Below, piece by piece: positions 44,220 through 54,838 of a DNA stretch of 64,000 nt. Under the pieces are notes generated by a model, which was not told where the DNA came from, searched no databases, and saw nothing but the letters and a program-made list of their open reading frames with translations. This DNA comes from Papaver somniferum. Taxonomy: Eukaryota > Streptophyta > Magnoliopsida > Ranunculales > Papaveraceae. The DNA is taken from positions 116,601,120 to 116,665,119 of the forward strand of contig NC_039362.1 of assembly GCF_003573695.1 (NCBI RefSeq), read 5' to 3'. Made by a program: the position numbers and the translations under genes. Positions within the stretch are counted from its first letter, which is position 1. Each line of letters opens with the position of its first letter.

Positions 44220-45114
44220 CTCGTCTTATCTTTATCTTTTGTATTATTGCCTCTTCAGGATTGTTGCACAAATATGACAAGCCTTAATACCCCTGCGATA
44301 AAAAAGCCTCATGACATTTGCGTCTTAAGACACTTATCAGCTCCCTAATGGAGGGTGTCGCCCTTATCTCCCCCCAGGTTTCCCCTTCAAGGAGGCGTAC
44401 CTCTACCATACAAGGTTGTCTCCTCCCATCCGGTCTTAACAACAACCAGTTATTTTCGCAGCCTCTTATCCCTTTTACCTATAGGGTTTATGGTTACGAG
44501 ACTGCACCCTAAGTGGGGTTTTCTTCGGGCCGAGTGCAGTATAAGCCAAGACTTGTCAAGAATGGCAAGGTATGCTCCAGACGCCCCTGGTACTCTTGAC
44601 TCAACCGTGTACCTCGGCGCCTTGGTCAGATTATGCACTCCTTGGGAGAGTCCTTATTACCTTAGTCGCCCAACCTAAGTCATATGCTTAAGCTGAGAAT
44701 CCAAGGTGCCTCTCCCGGATGGGCTTTATTGACCCCAAATCTCCATGACTCAGGTTCCGGGGGCGGTGTAACCTTTCCCCGAGCCATGCAACAGGTACCC
44801 CCTTATATGACGTACTTTAGGTCTTACATTTGCCTTTTGCGAAATTGTATTCGCGAACTAGGGTGTACGCCATAAAGGTTCTCCCCTTTCTCTTTTGTCA
44901 TTGTTCTCTGATTGTCTTTTGTAGAATTTATTATCTCTGCGAGATTCTCGCACATCATCACATCGTATTTGCACTTCTTAATCTCTTTTTTATCATTCAG
45001 TAAAATGTATTTTTTGGAAATCTTCGCAACAAATCAACTATTCATACACATCTTATTTTCTGCTACTGCTTCCTTGGTAGCAGTATGTTCACCATTTCTT
45101 ATTCTGAGCTAGCA
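44220..45114. other. Tat-like interior, non-coding, GC-richer block
   Basis: 44220-44330 continues the sequence interrupted by LARD3 and repeats words of 39010-39090 (ATTATTGCCTCTTCAGGATT). 44330-44870 is clearly more GC-rich than its surroundings and has only short frames, with no domain recognised on either strand. 44880-45114 is T-rich. The pol genes would be expected hereabouts but are absent. Confidence 0.5.
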
Positions 45115-46065
45115 TTAATTTCGCAACATTTCTTCTTCTTTTCGTTCGATTGCATCCACCATCAATCTCTCACTTCTTTGTATCTCTTTGATTTTGCGTC
45201 GCCAACTTTCCTTCTTGTTTGCTCTTCCTTCGCAGGATTCTACCTCAGTTTCGTAACATTTCTTTCCTTCAACCCAATCTCCTTTTATGATTCCTACACC
45301 GCTGGGGTGAGGGAATTTGATGCAGTGGTGGAAAGTTGAAGCTACACCTAGAATCCCATGTATCCAAGGTCGACCAATTAATGCATTGTAGGGTGATTTT
45401 ACGTCAACAACACAGAACAGGATTTCAGAATATATTCCCTTCAATGGAATTCGCATAGTAACCTCCTCTTTAGGCTTGTTGGCAGTACCATTAAAACCAT
45501 ATATCTTATATGTTGATGGTATAAGATCATCATCTCTCCCTCCCATGGTTTTATAAGTATGATAGAATAAGATGTTCACAGAGCTTCCGGTATCGATTAG
45601 AATCCTATTAATTTCTCATGAGTCTTCTGCTTCATCATCTCCATCTTCTTTCGGTTTTGGATTAATTTATAATTTTACCACCAATGGATTGTCATGTACC
45701 TCTCCACCTTCGGGGACTTCTTCTGCGATAAAAGAAATAGTCTGCTTCTGCCACTCCTCTAGTGGCGAGATTTTTGCAATGTTCATAATTTCTCTTCCAT
45801 CGTTGTCTCTTACGAACACTCTACTCAAAACACTGTCATGAAAATCTTCAATTGTCTTGTATGAATGTACGATAGAGTGACAGAATAAATTCTTTACTTT
45901 TGCACCAACTTCTACGAAGAACGTTTCCTTCTCTTTCACCGTGTTTACTCTGTGATGCTCTGGTGGTGGTGATAGTAATGGTTGAGATTGTGGGTGCCCT
46001 ACCAGAAAGTGATTAGTTTTCCTTGATCTATCATTTTCTGAATAATCCTCTTTATATTTCTGCAA
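45115..46065 (-). pseudogene. Tat-like aspartic protease region
   Basis: Two minus-strand frames in one register. 46065-45667 (VNTVKEKETFFVEVGAKVKN, SPLEEWQKQTISFIAEEVPE) leads into 45579-45115, which reads IRIPLKGIYSEILF-type strands and then SPYNALIGRPWIHGILGVAS. YNxLIGRPWL/I is the hallmark C-terminal part of gypsy retropepsins. The catalytic DTGS should lie between about 45600 and 45580 and corresponds to the complement of GAGCTTCCGGTATCGAT, i.e. IDTGSS. A stop or frame break separates the two frames. The protease would mature gag-pol. Confidence 0.75.
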
Positions 46066-48432
46066 TCATTTGTAGTATGTCCATGAAAATGATGATAAGA
46101 ACAGAACTCATGACTTCTGCGGCTTGGAGGTGGTTTTGTTCCCATGTTCCATGGTGTTGGTATATTCTCCATCAAAATTATAGCTTCCCATATTTTCTCC
46201 ACACTTGCATTCAGAGGTGGCATCTTGATTTCTTCCCATACTACCTTGTGACCTCCTTGTCCTCTATTATAATTTTGTCTTTGACCTCCATAGGTTTCTT
46301 GCGGCTGATCAAGTCTTTGAATCTTATTATTTCCACCATGATTGTAGAAATTTCTTTCTCTTTCATACTCCTCTTGATCTCGGCTTCCCATAACCACCAG
46401 TTTCTGTTGATTGTTTCCAGTAACCTTTTCTTGTTGTACTTGCGAAGTGCTCGCCACTGTGTTTATTAGTTTAGGTAATAAGCTTGCATTCGTTGTTTGT
46501 GAATTGGTGTTCGCAACTGGGTATGATTCCATTTCATTTTTTCTTTCCTCTAGAGCAATATACTCTTCCTGAAGTTCTCGCAGTTCAGTCATTGTGATTG
46601 TATTCTTGACTCTGAAAATTTGGATATACAATAGATTGGTTGCGAACATAGCATTGATAAATGATAAGATAAGATATCTCTCATCCACACGACCAGCCAT
46701 TTCACTACACATAGTTCTTCACCTTTTAGTTAGGTGCTTCAAACTTGCGTCAATCCTTTGCTTTAATCCAAACATATCTTCAATACCAGGTCGCGAAGAA
46801 TTGTTACTTATATATGCCCCCAAGAATGTGGTCTGCAAGTGATTGAAAGAAGTTATTGTATTTTTTGGTAGGCCTTCGAACCATTTTAACGCCTCTCCTG
46901 TTAGACTGGACGCAAAATACTTGCACAATGCGGCATCATGATTTTCCCATTGCAACATGCACCTCACGTAGGATTTAATGTGTTGAATTGCACAAGTTGT
47001 TCCATCAAAAATGCTGGTTAATGTGGTCAAATTGCATTTCGGAGGTATTCCTCCTAGTTGTACTTCCCTTGTAAACGGAGTTTTCGCAGCTTCTTCTATA
47101 GCTTCATCTAATTGTCTTCTGCCTACTTCTCCTCTATCATTTAGCATTCCTCTCATTTCTTCCAATTATTTTAAGATTTGTTTATTTACGCCTGAATTTT
47201 GATCCATTGGTCTTTTTAATTTCGCCTCCCTTCTTCTGCGTTCATGTCTTTCTTCTCTCGCGAAATTTTGCATTTCTTCTTCATCATCCCCATCTCGTCT
47301 TCTCCTGCGATTCTCTTCCTCGTCTCTATCTTGAATTCGCATATGATGATGTCTCTCATTTTCCCCTCCATGATTTTGTTCATTTCTTATCAATTCTATT
47401 CGCTGTCTTTAAAGCCATCCTCTGTACTCTATCATACTCTTCATTGAGATTACCGTTATTCTGGTTTTGTGTACGCCTTCTTTCTCGATTGTCGTGATTG
47501 TTCTGGCGAATTGTCTCCTGAAGCTCTTGTTCTTCCATTTCCGCTCTCAATCTTTCACGTTTTCAAGTTAAACGTGCTTGTTCAGCATAGTGTCTTTCAA
47601 TTTCTTCTTCAATCATTTGTTGATTTCTTTGAGCTTCTCCCTCATGTAAAATTCTCCTTCCTTTCTCTCGATTCCCTTCGCCATCTTGATTATTTTGTCC
47701 CTGACGTTGTCCATTCTCTTGATTTCTATCATTTTGCCTATCATCAAAAGTTTCATTTTGTGGAACGTAACGATCATCAGTCCTTTCTCTATCTTCGCGA
47801 TGTTCTTCATTAGGGTTTGGTATTTCTTCTCGAATATTATTTCCAGCATTAACTGTGGGTGAGTTTCACCTCATCTCTCTTCTAGTCGATCTTGAATATG
47901 ATCTTGTAGTACTTCTCGATCTTCTACTTTGGAGTCTCATATTTTCCATCCTCAATTCGTGATTTTGCCTTGTTAGATTTGCACGTTCTTCTGCCTCAGC
48001 TCTTATTTCTTCATGTATTCTTCGTCTCAACGTTTCTAACGCTCCAATTTCCTCATCTCCATGAATTATTCCTTCATCTTCTTCTTGATTTCTCTCTACC
48101 TGTCTATGGTTCCTGGTTTGCTGCTCTTCTTCAACTTCTTCTGCTGAATTTGATCTCCAAGTGTGTACACTCACTCTATCATAATCCGTTGTTCCATTTT
48201 GTACCGGTGTTTGCTGAACTGGAGGTTGAACTTGATTTTCTCCATTATTTCTTCTTCTAGTAGATTCTCCCATTTCACTTCTCTCCCTTCCAGCAAGTCT
48301 TTTACTTCTTCTTCTAGCAGTTGTCGGTTGTTCCGATGTATTTATTCTTCTAGCCATTTCTTCAATATTAATGAATTGCAAGAGATTATGTAAAATTCTT
48401 AACCAATTACTCCAAATCTTCACAAATCTCAA
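45999..48432 (-). pseudogene. Tat-like gag, several stops and frame changes
   Basis: Read on the minus strand. 48354-47866: basic Arg/Ser/Glu-rich N-terminus (TTARRRSKRLAGRERSEMGE) with a coiled coil near ANLTRQNHELRMENMRLQSR. 47849-47166: charged linker. 47165-46719: retrotransposon gag domain (FDGTTCAIQHIKSYVRCMLQ, ALKWFEGLPKNTITSFNHLQ). 46712-45999: C-terminal half, with a Cys/His motif (CSYHHFHGHTTNDCRNIKR). Register changes near 47860 and stops at about 47166 and 46716 break it. Gag would form the particle. Confidence 0.85.
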
Positions 48433-48476
48433 TATTAATCTTCAATTTTTTCTAGAACATTCTTCAATCTTCAATC

Positions 48477-48499
48477 CCTCCCTGTTTCTAGCGCCATTA
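48477..48499 (-). promoter_or_regulatory. Tat-like primer-binding site
   Basis: On the minus strand TGGCGCTAGAAACAGGGAGG starts three bases after the 5' LTR. This places the 5' end of the element on the right. Confidence 0.8.
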
Positions 48500-48972
48500 T
48501 GTAGTTGCAGGAAATCCTACACTACACCCCTCACAAGATTTCATTAACATTCAACTCATTTTTGGATTAACAATCTTAATTTTATTGATTAATCTTTTGA
48601 ACAATCTTACAAGAAAAGAGAGAGGGAATAAGAACAGCAACCACACTTGATTTTTCTCTCTCCTGTTTGTTAGCTACTACTCTCCAAAAAGATCTCTCTC
48701 ATTTTCTTACAATTGAATGGCTATTTATAGGGAATTACATAATGGATGACAGCTAATCTGTCCTTTATTTTCGGATATGGCTTGCGACATTCTTGCAACC
48801 TTACAAATGTTAATCTCGCAAACTCCCTAATTTTCGCAGGACCATCACATTTTTCTCATGATTTAGTTGACGTCGTTTATTATGTCATTTCTGAAGTTGT
48901 TCTGCGACACTGTTGTGTTGTGTTGTTAATAATTTCGCTGAGGCATTATTGCTGCGAGATTCTGATCCTACA
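48500..48972 (-). repeat. Tat-like 5' LTR
   Basis: 473 bp, paired with 34935-35407. On the minus strand a TATA box, TATAAATA, lies at 48722-48729. Confidence 0.92.
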
Positions 48973-48977
48973 GTGAA

Positions 48978-51085
48978 CATTTATAGTCATTGGGTAACCG
49001 ATCCTAGAACTTGGTGGGACTAATCACAAGATGTCTAATCGATCCTTATAGTAGGTTAACAAGTTTTAGTAATTGGTGTAACCGATCCTATAACTTGTGC
49101 AACCGATCACAAGTAAGTACCATAAATAAGTGGTAACCGATCCTGGTATTTAGTTAGCCATTTTTTGGAAACTAGTGTAACCGATCCTAGTAGCCACTTG
49201 GAGGTAGAACTGAACTTTGTGTTTGGTAGAACCGTTAAACCTATGAATGGTGATTGAATTTTTTTGATCAATCACATAGTTCTTGGAAATCAGATGAACC
49301 AATTCTAAACTCGTTTGGAAGTGTGGCAAATCGGTTCCAAGGTTGTAAATATGAAAAGGGATTTACAAAGTAAAGATGTCGACATACTTTGAACATGTGC
49401 AGTAATTCTTATCTATTATTGTTCAAAGATATTCTTTAATAACTAAAGGAGAATCACGGATCGAAATAAATTGAGAATCTTTTAATTAAGGTTTTTAGTT
49501 TTATATGCTTTTAATTTCCAGCAATTAAATGCATATCTTTAGAAAATAAAAATTGGTAATGTGCATTTACTAATTAGAGATTTTCTACTGAGATTTCGTT
49601 CAATATTTGGACAGTGCATTTCCAAGAATTATGAAAACCGACTTTGGCTTTATTGCATATCTTTGAGAATATTCGGTTTTGGAAATTCCTTGGTGTACAA
49701 ACTTCCTTAGTCTATAAATATTGAAGTTTGCATTTCGAGCAAACTAATCCTCAGAGCCAGTAAAACTACCTAGTTGTGTTGTTACTGGTGGAGCCGTCTA
49801 TTCGGAGAGGAAAGTACCCTAATTAGGCGAAATCTCTTACGACCGCTCGTTTTAAAGAATTCTTTGGGATTGAGAAGATCAACGAGTACCGTTGGTGGGA
49901 AACTAGATAATTGCAGTTTATTATTAGTTTTCGATTGATTTGATTGACTAACGGTTGTTGAACTTTGATTGCACCTAGTTTGTTTATGCTAGAGAATCTT
50001 CTCTTCTGATATATGATTCACTCAAACTAGATCAAAGTGTCGACGGGGATCTTTAGACTGTTTGTAGATCTAAAGACTTCTTGTGATAATCCATCATTAA
50101 CAGACTCCATTTTTTGTGTGATTGATCACAAGAGATTCAAGTTGTTTGTGTGCAGGTGTTTATTGAAGATCTAAGAAGATTTGAAGACAAAGAAGATTTC
50201 TTATTTGAGTGCATAATCTTTGGTGTGCACAAAACTTGATCGGCTGGGGATCCAACTATAATCGGTTTATCTTTTAATAGATTGGATTGATTAGTTGCGT
50301 ATATCGGCATCAATACATTTCTTTGTGATTCATAGTATTGATTGCATAGTCTAAACAATTACTTTGGTAGTTGTTGAATAGATTGATCTAAGAACCCGAC
50401 AAAGGAGTTTATTGGTTAAACGGAAGAGCCTTTTGTCAAACTCATATCACGTTGATTGAAAAGATTTGTTACCGAACAGATTTGTTGTTCCTTTACTGTT
50501 TGGAATACGAACCAAAGGAATTGTTCCAAGTGCGTGACTTATTGAAAGTTGGAGGCGCAAGGATACTTACGGAACTAGGTGAACTATAGGTTTAGTTGTT
50601 TGGTCTCAACTATACGAAGTTGGTTTAGATTTTGTATATCGGCTTAATTCTGAGAGTATTCAATTCTGGACAAGGTCCCGGGTTTTCTTTTGCATATGCG
50701 GTTTCCTCGTTAACAAAATATTGTTGTGTCTTTTACTTTTCTATTTCCGAAATTATAATTATTTTTATTATAATTAGAAGTAAAATACACAAACGTTAAT
50801 TCCTTATTACTTGATAGCAATCCTATAGTGTTTGGTTAAGTCCGAACCTATTATCAAGAAGTCATACTTCGTTGTTGTACTGTCTCGATCTTGAATCCAT
50901 AGTCAATCACACAAGTTATCTTGTTGTCGTATTGTCTCGATCTCATATCCATAGACGATCACACGAAGTGTGAACCGATTCGTTGTATTATCTCGACTCA
51001 GTCCATAGACAATCGCTTTCGGAGAAAGGACTTATAGGTGGAAAAGTTTTAGATTGGGGTATATTTGGGTACCCTCGTCTTCTCA
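48978..51085 (+). repeat. SIRE-like 5' LTR, second part
   Basis: Continues 34934. Matches 55590-57682. TATA box TATAAATA at 49713-49720. Confidence 0.92.
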
Positions 51086-51101
51086 ATTGGTATCAGAGCA
51101 G
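51086..51101 (+). promoter_or_regulatory. SIRE-like primer-binding site
   Basis: ATTGGTATCAGAGCAG directly after the LTR end TTCTCA; matches the 3' end of tRNA-Met. Confidence 0.9.
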
Positions 51102-51155
51102 GCAAACACGAAAACATCTAAAAAATTGTGTTTGGTGCGATCCAACCTATAAGAA

Positions 51156-51906
51156 TTGAATCTAATGTCTGATTCAGTTAACGTTTTGCAAGAGTATGAA
51201 TACTCAAATGTTGAAGATGTTACTACTTCGATGACTCATGATCCAGGAGTTGCGAAAACATCTGTGTCTATCTCTGGTAGAAAAGAAGATACTGATAAAG
51301 AGTTGGTAAAACTCCTAAAGCCTATAAAATCTCTGTCTACAAAGATGTTTGATACTAAAGACAGAATCTAATCTTATTAAGAATGAGATCAGAGAAAAAG
51401 ACATTCAACTAAATGCTCTAGCCAAAGATAATATGGATCTCACTGTCAAACTAGAATCCATTGGTAAATCTCTTACACTTGTTCAAGAGACCCATCCTAT
51501 GACTCCGACTAATGATGTTGTTGTAATTTCTTATGATAATGAGGAAACTAAAAGTCCTTGCTCGACTTTTACAGATTGTGATGAAACTGGTTTAGTCACA
51601 TCTGAAACAGATCAAGATGATGGTAGTTTTCCTAACTACATAAAGTCAGAAGAGGATGAGAAACCATCTTCTACATCTACTGATGTTCAAACGAAATCTT
51701 GTCCAAAGGAAACTTTGAACCGATTCTGTGAATGTGATCTTAAGGAATACAACTTTCAGTCACTTGAAAGGAAACTTATACTTCTTCAAAATATGGTGGT
51801 AAAAGTATTGAAAGAAGTTTCTTGTCTTAAAAAAATTAAAGATCATTCCTCAGTAGAAAGACAGAATATACCACAACCCGAGAAGGTCAACTCAAAAGAA
51901 TCATAA
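51156..51906 (+). pseudogene. SIRE-like element ORF A, coiled-coil protein of unknown function
   Basis: Starts MNLMSDSVNVLQEYEYSNVE at 51156 (or MSDS at 51165). It loses frame near 51360 by one base and continues to 51906 (LIKNEIREKDIQLNALAKDN; SLERKLILLQNMVVKVLKEV). Heptad-like, acidic in the middle. It sits where gag would be but has no recognisable capsid or zinc knuckle. A further frame at 52069-52317 (EILKMRKSYENLINRIKRDL) probably continues the same broken coding region. Confidence 0.5.
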
Positions 51907-52593
51907 GTAAGAGTTGATAATCGCTTATGGAAAAAGGTTCCTCCGCACCCATATCGAAACAATTCTTGTTTTGATGAAAAACGATTCCAGAAGAAAGGGA
52001 AAGAGAGAATCTATGCCAAAGGAAAGAATCAGGAATTTCCGATAATTATTTCAAATAATCATGTTGATGTGCATCATAAGGAAATCCTTAAAATGAGAAA
52101 ATCATATGAAAATCTCATTAATAGAATTAAGAGAGATTTATCCATCTCTGAAAATTCTCACGTCAGTCGAGTTTCTCCTAATGATCATGTTTCTAGATCA
52201 AGGAAGGAACATCTTCTTGGGAGAAAATATTTTGGGCAGAAATTCCCAAAGAGAAACATGAACTATGTTTCTGATACTCGATGTAAGCTAGAAAAAGCTT
52301 TCTCCGATACAACCTAGTTGTATGGAGATTGTGCAAACCCATCCTATTCGTGCTCATAACCTTGGATGGGAAAAACACATAAAAATCAAGGGCACATGTT
52401 CATGGCAGCTCCTATTTTCAGTACTAAGAGATATTTAAAGAATATCTCCCTTTCGATAAAAAGAGAAGTTCGAAAAATATTTTGTGTAGTTTCGGAAACC
52501 CTATTTTTCTGAACAAAAAATATATTCTTATCAAAATAAGAAAAATCTTCTCTTAGATATATTGTCTTCCCTTGGTAAAACTTTTTGTTAAGC

Positions 52594-52992
52594 ATGTCTC
52601 ATATAACTCGCAGTGTTACAAGGAGTAACAAAAGGGAAGCACGAAAGGTGAGAAACTGTCAAGGATTCGTCTCAAAACGAAGAATCAGGAAGATTGTCTC
52701 AAGAATCGTATCTGATCATAACTCTGATAGATCTTAAGAAGAGTCATGTCTTTTTGCTTTCAATAATTTATATCTTACCAAGTGGTTTCCCACAGATGGC
52801 ATGTGTAAAGTTATGCATGGGTTTGAAGAACTCATAGGAAATCTTTTTACTTTGGTTCAAGATCGATATGGACTAAAAGATGAAATAAAAGAGATGAAAA
52901 GTGAACTTGCAGACTTGAAACTTAAAATTGAAGAACTCGAAAACAGAAAGTGGTTGCGGACAAGTCTTACAAGACATGCTTCAAAAATTTGA
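52594..52992 (+). pseudogene. SIRE-like element ORF B, small coiled-coil protein with one stop
   Basis: ATG 52594 reads MSHITRSVTRSNKREARKVR, basic, with a TAA at 52735. The same frame continues to 52992 and ends in a clear coiled coil (LKDEIKEMKSELADLKLKIE). About 132 residues if read through. Not recognised. Confidence 0.5.
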
Positions 52993-54825
52993 GTACTGAT
53001 GAGTCTTCAGTAAACAATAAGAGTACCACTAGAGATTAAGTTATTTGTTGTAATAATTAATCCAAGAAAAATAGACATCAGTTTTTGATTTCTTTCAATA
53101 ATTGTATAAGGTCTATTTTGAATAAAACTATCTATTACTTATGAATAAAATTATTATTTAATAATTTTTCTTGTGATAGTTTTTCGATTACATAGTCTGT
53201 GCTTGAATGCTTTATTTTATTGTTATGTGTTTATGGGATGTTTGATTTCGGTTTTCATAACCTTAATATTCAATCTCATATTGTGTGAACCCTTATGATT
53301 TAGGTGACTTTTTGATTTAGCAGGATTGAGTTCTAGCCCATGATGGTAGGCTTTATCAAAGGATCATAAGGGGTTCCGATTGAAACTCATGTGTGAAAAA
53401 GTCACAATATGTTGAATCATTTTTGGTTTAGCATAAAAGCATATGTGTTTCGGGTTTTCAACTTTTGCACCGCATTAGTTAAAACCGAGTTTCAACCTTT
53501 CTCTGGTAAAGGTTGATTTTTGTTGTTGTTGTTTTGTCTTGCAAGAGGATGTCAACACAGTGATATTCCTCCTCGGAAAGATGCAAAGAAAAGGAGAAGA
53601 GGATGTGGAACTTGAGGTAACAAATTTGTTAGTTAATCGTTTTCCTGTTTAAGAAAAGCCTGATTTTATTGCATATATTTTTTTTTTCTTAAAAAAAATT
53701 CGGTACAATTGATGTTTATTCCATTATTTGTGTATGGATGTATGTGTGGTTCAATTGTTTCCGGTTGAGAAAAATTATTGTTATCTTGCTTTATTGTTTG
53801 GTATCAATTGTTTAGGCTTAACGAAATTTCGGTGCAATTGCAGTTCTTTAATGTCTATGTTTGTTTCAATTGCTTCCGGTTAAGATAAATAATTATGCAA
53901 GTTAATTTATTTGGTTTGTATGAATTGTTTATAGCTTAAAAAAAATGTTTTCTGGATCAATTGTTTAGTCCAATTCGATTCCGGATAAGAGAAACGAAGT
54001 TAATTCTGATCTTAGTTAGACTTATCAAAGTGGATGATTCGGTTATTCAAGTCTAATCGAATGCCTTACAAGAAATACTAGTTAACTAACCTAGTACTTG
54101 TCTTGTTTAAAGTGAAAGGTCTAAATTATTGTTCGAATAATTAGAACATGATGAGAAAAATAGAGTTAATTCTGGTCTTATCAAACAAGCGATTGTATTT
54201 GTACAATCGGTTTAGCAAAAGAACTAAGGTGCTTAGTCAATTTATGATTTGCTAAACTATTAGGGAAAATTACTTCGGGCAATTGTTTCCTTGGTAACAT
54301 ATCAAAATTAAATTACTTTGTAGTTTCGGTTTTGATATTGGTTATCTAAAATAGTGTGTGGAACCCTCGTTCTTAACTCTTATAGGTTTTGCAAGTCTTT
54401 TAAGATTTGTAAGATCCTTTCGGTTTGTCCTTTATTTGCTCGTACCTTTGTCATTTTGTGACAAAAAGGGGGAGAAATATATGGAGTAAACAAGTGATTT
54501 GGTATCACTAAGGAAAGGACAATGGTGCTTAAACGTTATATCTAACGAAAGGGTAAAGCATAAACTAAGGGGGAGTAACATATCATATGATGATTTGTAG
54601 TTATATGGACTACAAGAGGAAATAACAAAGATGTGCGGATTGAAAATCTACCTATCTCACCTTTAGGGGGAGTATTAGCTTTGTTATTATAATGTCAACA
54701 TCGGCATTTTTGGATTGAATGTGTACAGGTTATTGTATTGTTGAAACTTGGAATCAAGCGTATGTATAATGAATTCTTGTAATTTGTTTATCCATATGAT
54801 GTAAGAGTTTTGTCACTAAAATTGA
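52993..54825 (+). other. SIRE-like element 3' non-coding region
   Basis: AT-rich with repeated phrases (ATTGTTTCCGGTTGAGA / TGCTTCCGGTTAAGA; TTCGGTACAATTGATG / TTTCGGTGCAATTGCAG at 53700-53900) and three purine blocks near 54467 (AAAAAGGGGGAGAAA), 54568 (AAGGGGGAGTAA) and 54665 (AGGGGGAGTATTAG), the typical multiple polypurine tracts of long copia elements. No pol. Confidence 0.65.
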
Positions 54826-54838
54826 CAAAGGGGGAGAT
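54826..54838 (+). promoter_or_regulatory. SIRE-like polypurine tract
   Basis: AAAGGGGGAGATT, directly before the 3' LTR; typical of SIRE/Maximus-type copia. Confidence 0.88.

Larger units (their letters stand above)
34935..48972 (-). mobile_element. Tat-like Ty3/gypsy element: gag-protease plus antisense gene, no RT seen
   Basis: LTRs of 473 bp each (34935-35407, 48500-48972) start TGTAGTTGCAGG and end GATCCTACA. The target duplication is GTGAC/GTGAA (one mismatch). On the minus strand the primer site TGGCGCTAGAAACAGGGAGG follows the right LTR, so the 5' end is on the right. Gag and protease run leftward from 48432 to 45115. Near the other end a spliced gene runs in the antisense direction (plus strand, 35776-38534), a layout known from Tat-lineage gypsy elements. 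The 8-kb interior left after removing LARD3 shows no RT, RNase H or integrase, so pol appears deleted. Confidence 0.88.
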
